5,408 nt of DNA from Nitrospirota bacterium (GTDB lineage: Bacteria; Nitrospirota; Thermodesulfovibrionia; Thermodesulfovibrionales; Magnetobacteriaceae). How positions within the stretch are numbered: position 1 is the first letter of the stretch; each line of letters begins with the position of its first letter. Where the stretch lies: assembly GCA_015232165.1 (NCBI GenBank), contig JADGAE010000149.1:1-5408 (forward strand). The letters are read 5' to 3'. Positions 5,194 through 5,408 of this stretch are shown here, one piece after another. The notes beneath the pieces were generated by a model. It was not told where the DNA came from and ran no database searches. It saw nothing but the letters and a program-made list of their open reading frames with translations. Made by a program: the position numbers and the translations under genes.

Positions 5194-5408
5194 TCTACGT
5201 TATAACACCAAAAAGAAAAGACGAAAAGGAGGGCGACTCCGCTGTCACAGCGACGTTACCGTGCCCCTCCTCAGACCTAATGCTGTTGACTTAAGCAGAT
5301 CGAACAACTCCATTACAACATTTTTTTCCTTGACTTTTTTATATGTCGTGGTTAAGACGGTCTTTTTTCTTTTGATCGATAATAGACGTATTTTGTTGAT
5401 ATTTCCTC
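5194..5408. other. Noncoding AT-rich stretch at the right edge
   Basis: With the MITE-like element and the mlaA leader this completes about 500 bases (4910-5408) without a supported gene. The only clear structure is the hairpin at 5227-5271. On the minus strand a frame is open from the right edge to a TGA at 5245-5247 (53 codons), but its composition is poor and it has no recognisable motif or ribosome site. Shorter tails in the other two minus frames stop at 5352 and just beyond. One of them could be the end of a gene lying to the right, but nothing singles it out. Confidence 0.5.
5227..5271. other. Two-level hairpin, possibly a degenerate relative of the MITE hairpin
   Basis: An outer stem AGGAGGG (5227-5233) pairs with CCCTCCT (5265-5271), and an inner hairpin CGCTG-TCA-CAGCG occupies 5240-5252. 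The outer stem overlaps the 9-bp motif CCTCAGACC (5269-5277), which also sits at the end of the MITE hairpin (5101-5109). Both hairpins are preceded by A-rich sequence, suggesting a shared repeat family. No strong T-tract follows in either direction. Confidence 0.45.

Noticed and set aside
5286..5358. Plus-strand -35-like TTGACT boxes at 5286 and 5330
   Set aside because: No acceptable -10 at 16-18 bp (best is TAAGAC, 3 of 6), and no gene begins downstream within the window.

Overview
The window comes from a Gram-negative bacterium: it carries an mlaA/vacJ outer-membrane lipid-asymmetry gene and a very large secreted beta-repeat protein. Combining NHL, InlB-type and FG-GAP repeats in one secreted protein, next to a RecB/AddA-like helicase, would fit Nitrospirota or the former Deltaproteobacteria. 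That placement is a guess from style, not something the sequence proves. Every gene I can support lies on the minus strand, so transcription runs from right to left.

In transcription order, 5408-5194 holds no recognisable gene, only a hairpin at 5227-5271. At 5184-5039 sits a compact 146-bp MITE-like element. It has imperfect 23-bp terminal inverted repeats, two perfect internal hairpins and an exact 9-bp direct repeat abutting both ends, which looks like a target-site duplication. One hairpin is followed on the minus strand by a T-rich tract and should work as a Rho-independent terminator. The element ends just upstream of a good sigma70-type promoter (TTGACA, 18 bp, TAAAAT) that drives mlaA (4909-4136). 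Twenty-two bases further on is a small helical protein of unknown function (4113-3682, probable GTG start).

After a 75-base gap with a strong Shine-Dalgarno sequence comes the dominant gene (3606-430, 1058 aa). It encodes a signal peptide, six NHL repeats (a six-bladed propeller), one fibronectin-III-like domain, four divergent InlB-type repeats each with a Cys pair, and six DFNGDGKSD repeats of about 50 residues (FG-GAP/VCBS-like, probable calcium sites). The C-terminal units are nearly identical at DNA level, indicating recent unit duplication or gene conversion.

Directly behind the stop codon of this gene is a short relic of a UvrD-family helicase gene (motif Ia only). It is about 87 percent identical over 52 bp to the matching part of the intact helicase gene that begins at 208 (TTG start, Walker A AGSGKT) and runs off the left edge.

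The mlaA and 143-aa genes probably form one transcription unit. The giant repeat protein may be cotranscribed with them or have its own promoter, since I found no convincing one in the gap. MlaA and the repeat protein both act at the cell envelope; the helicase is a separate DNA-repair-type function. I see no RNA genes, CRISPR array or complete insertion sequence. The items most worth following up are the MITE-like element, the helicase relic and the unusual domain mosaic of the large protein.
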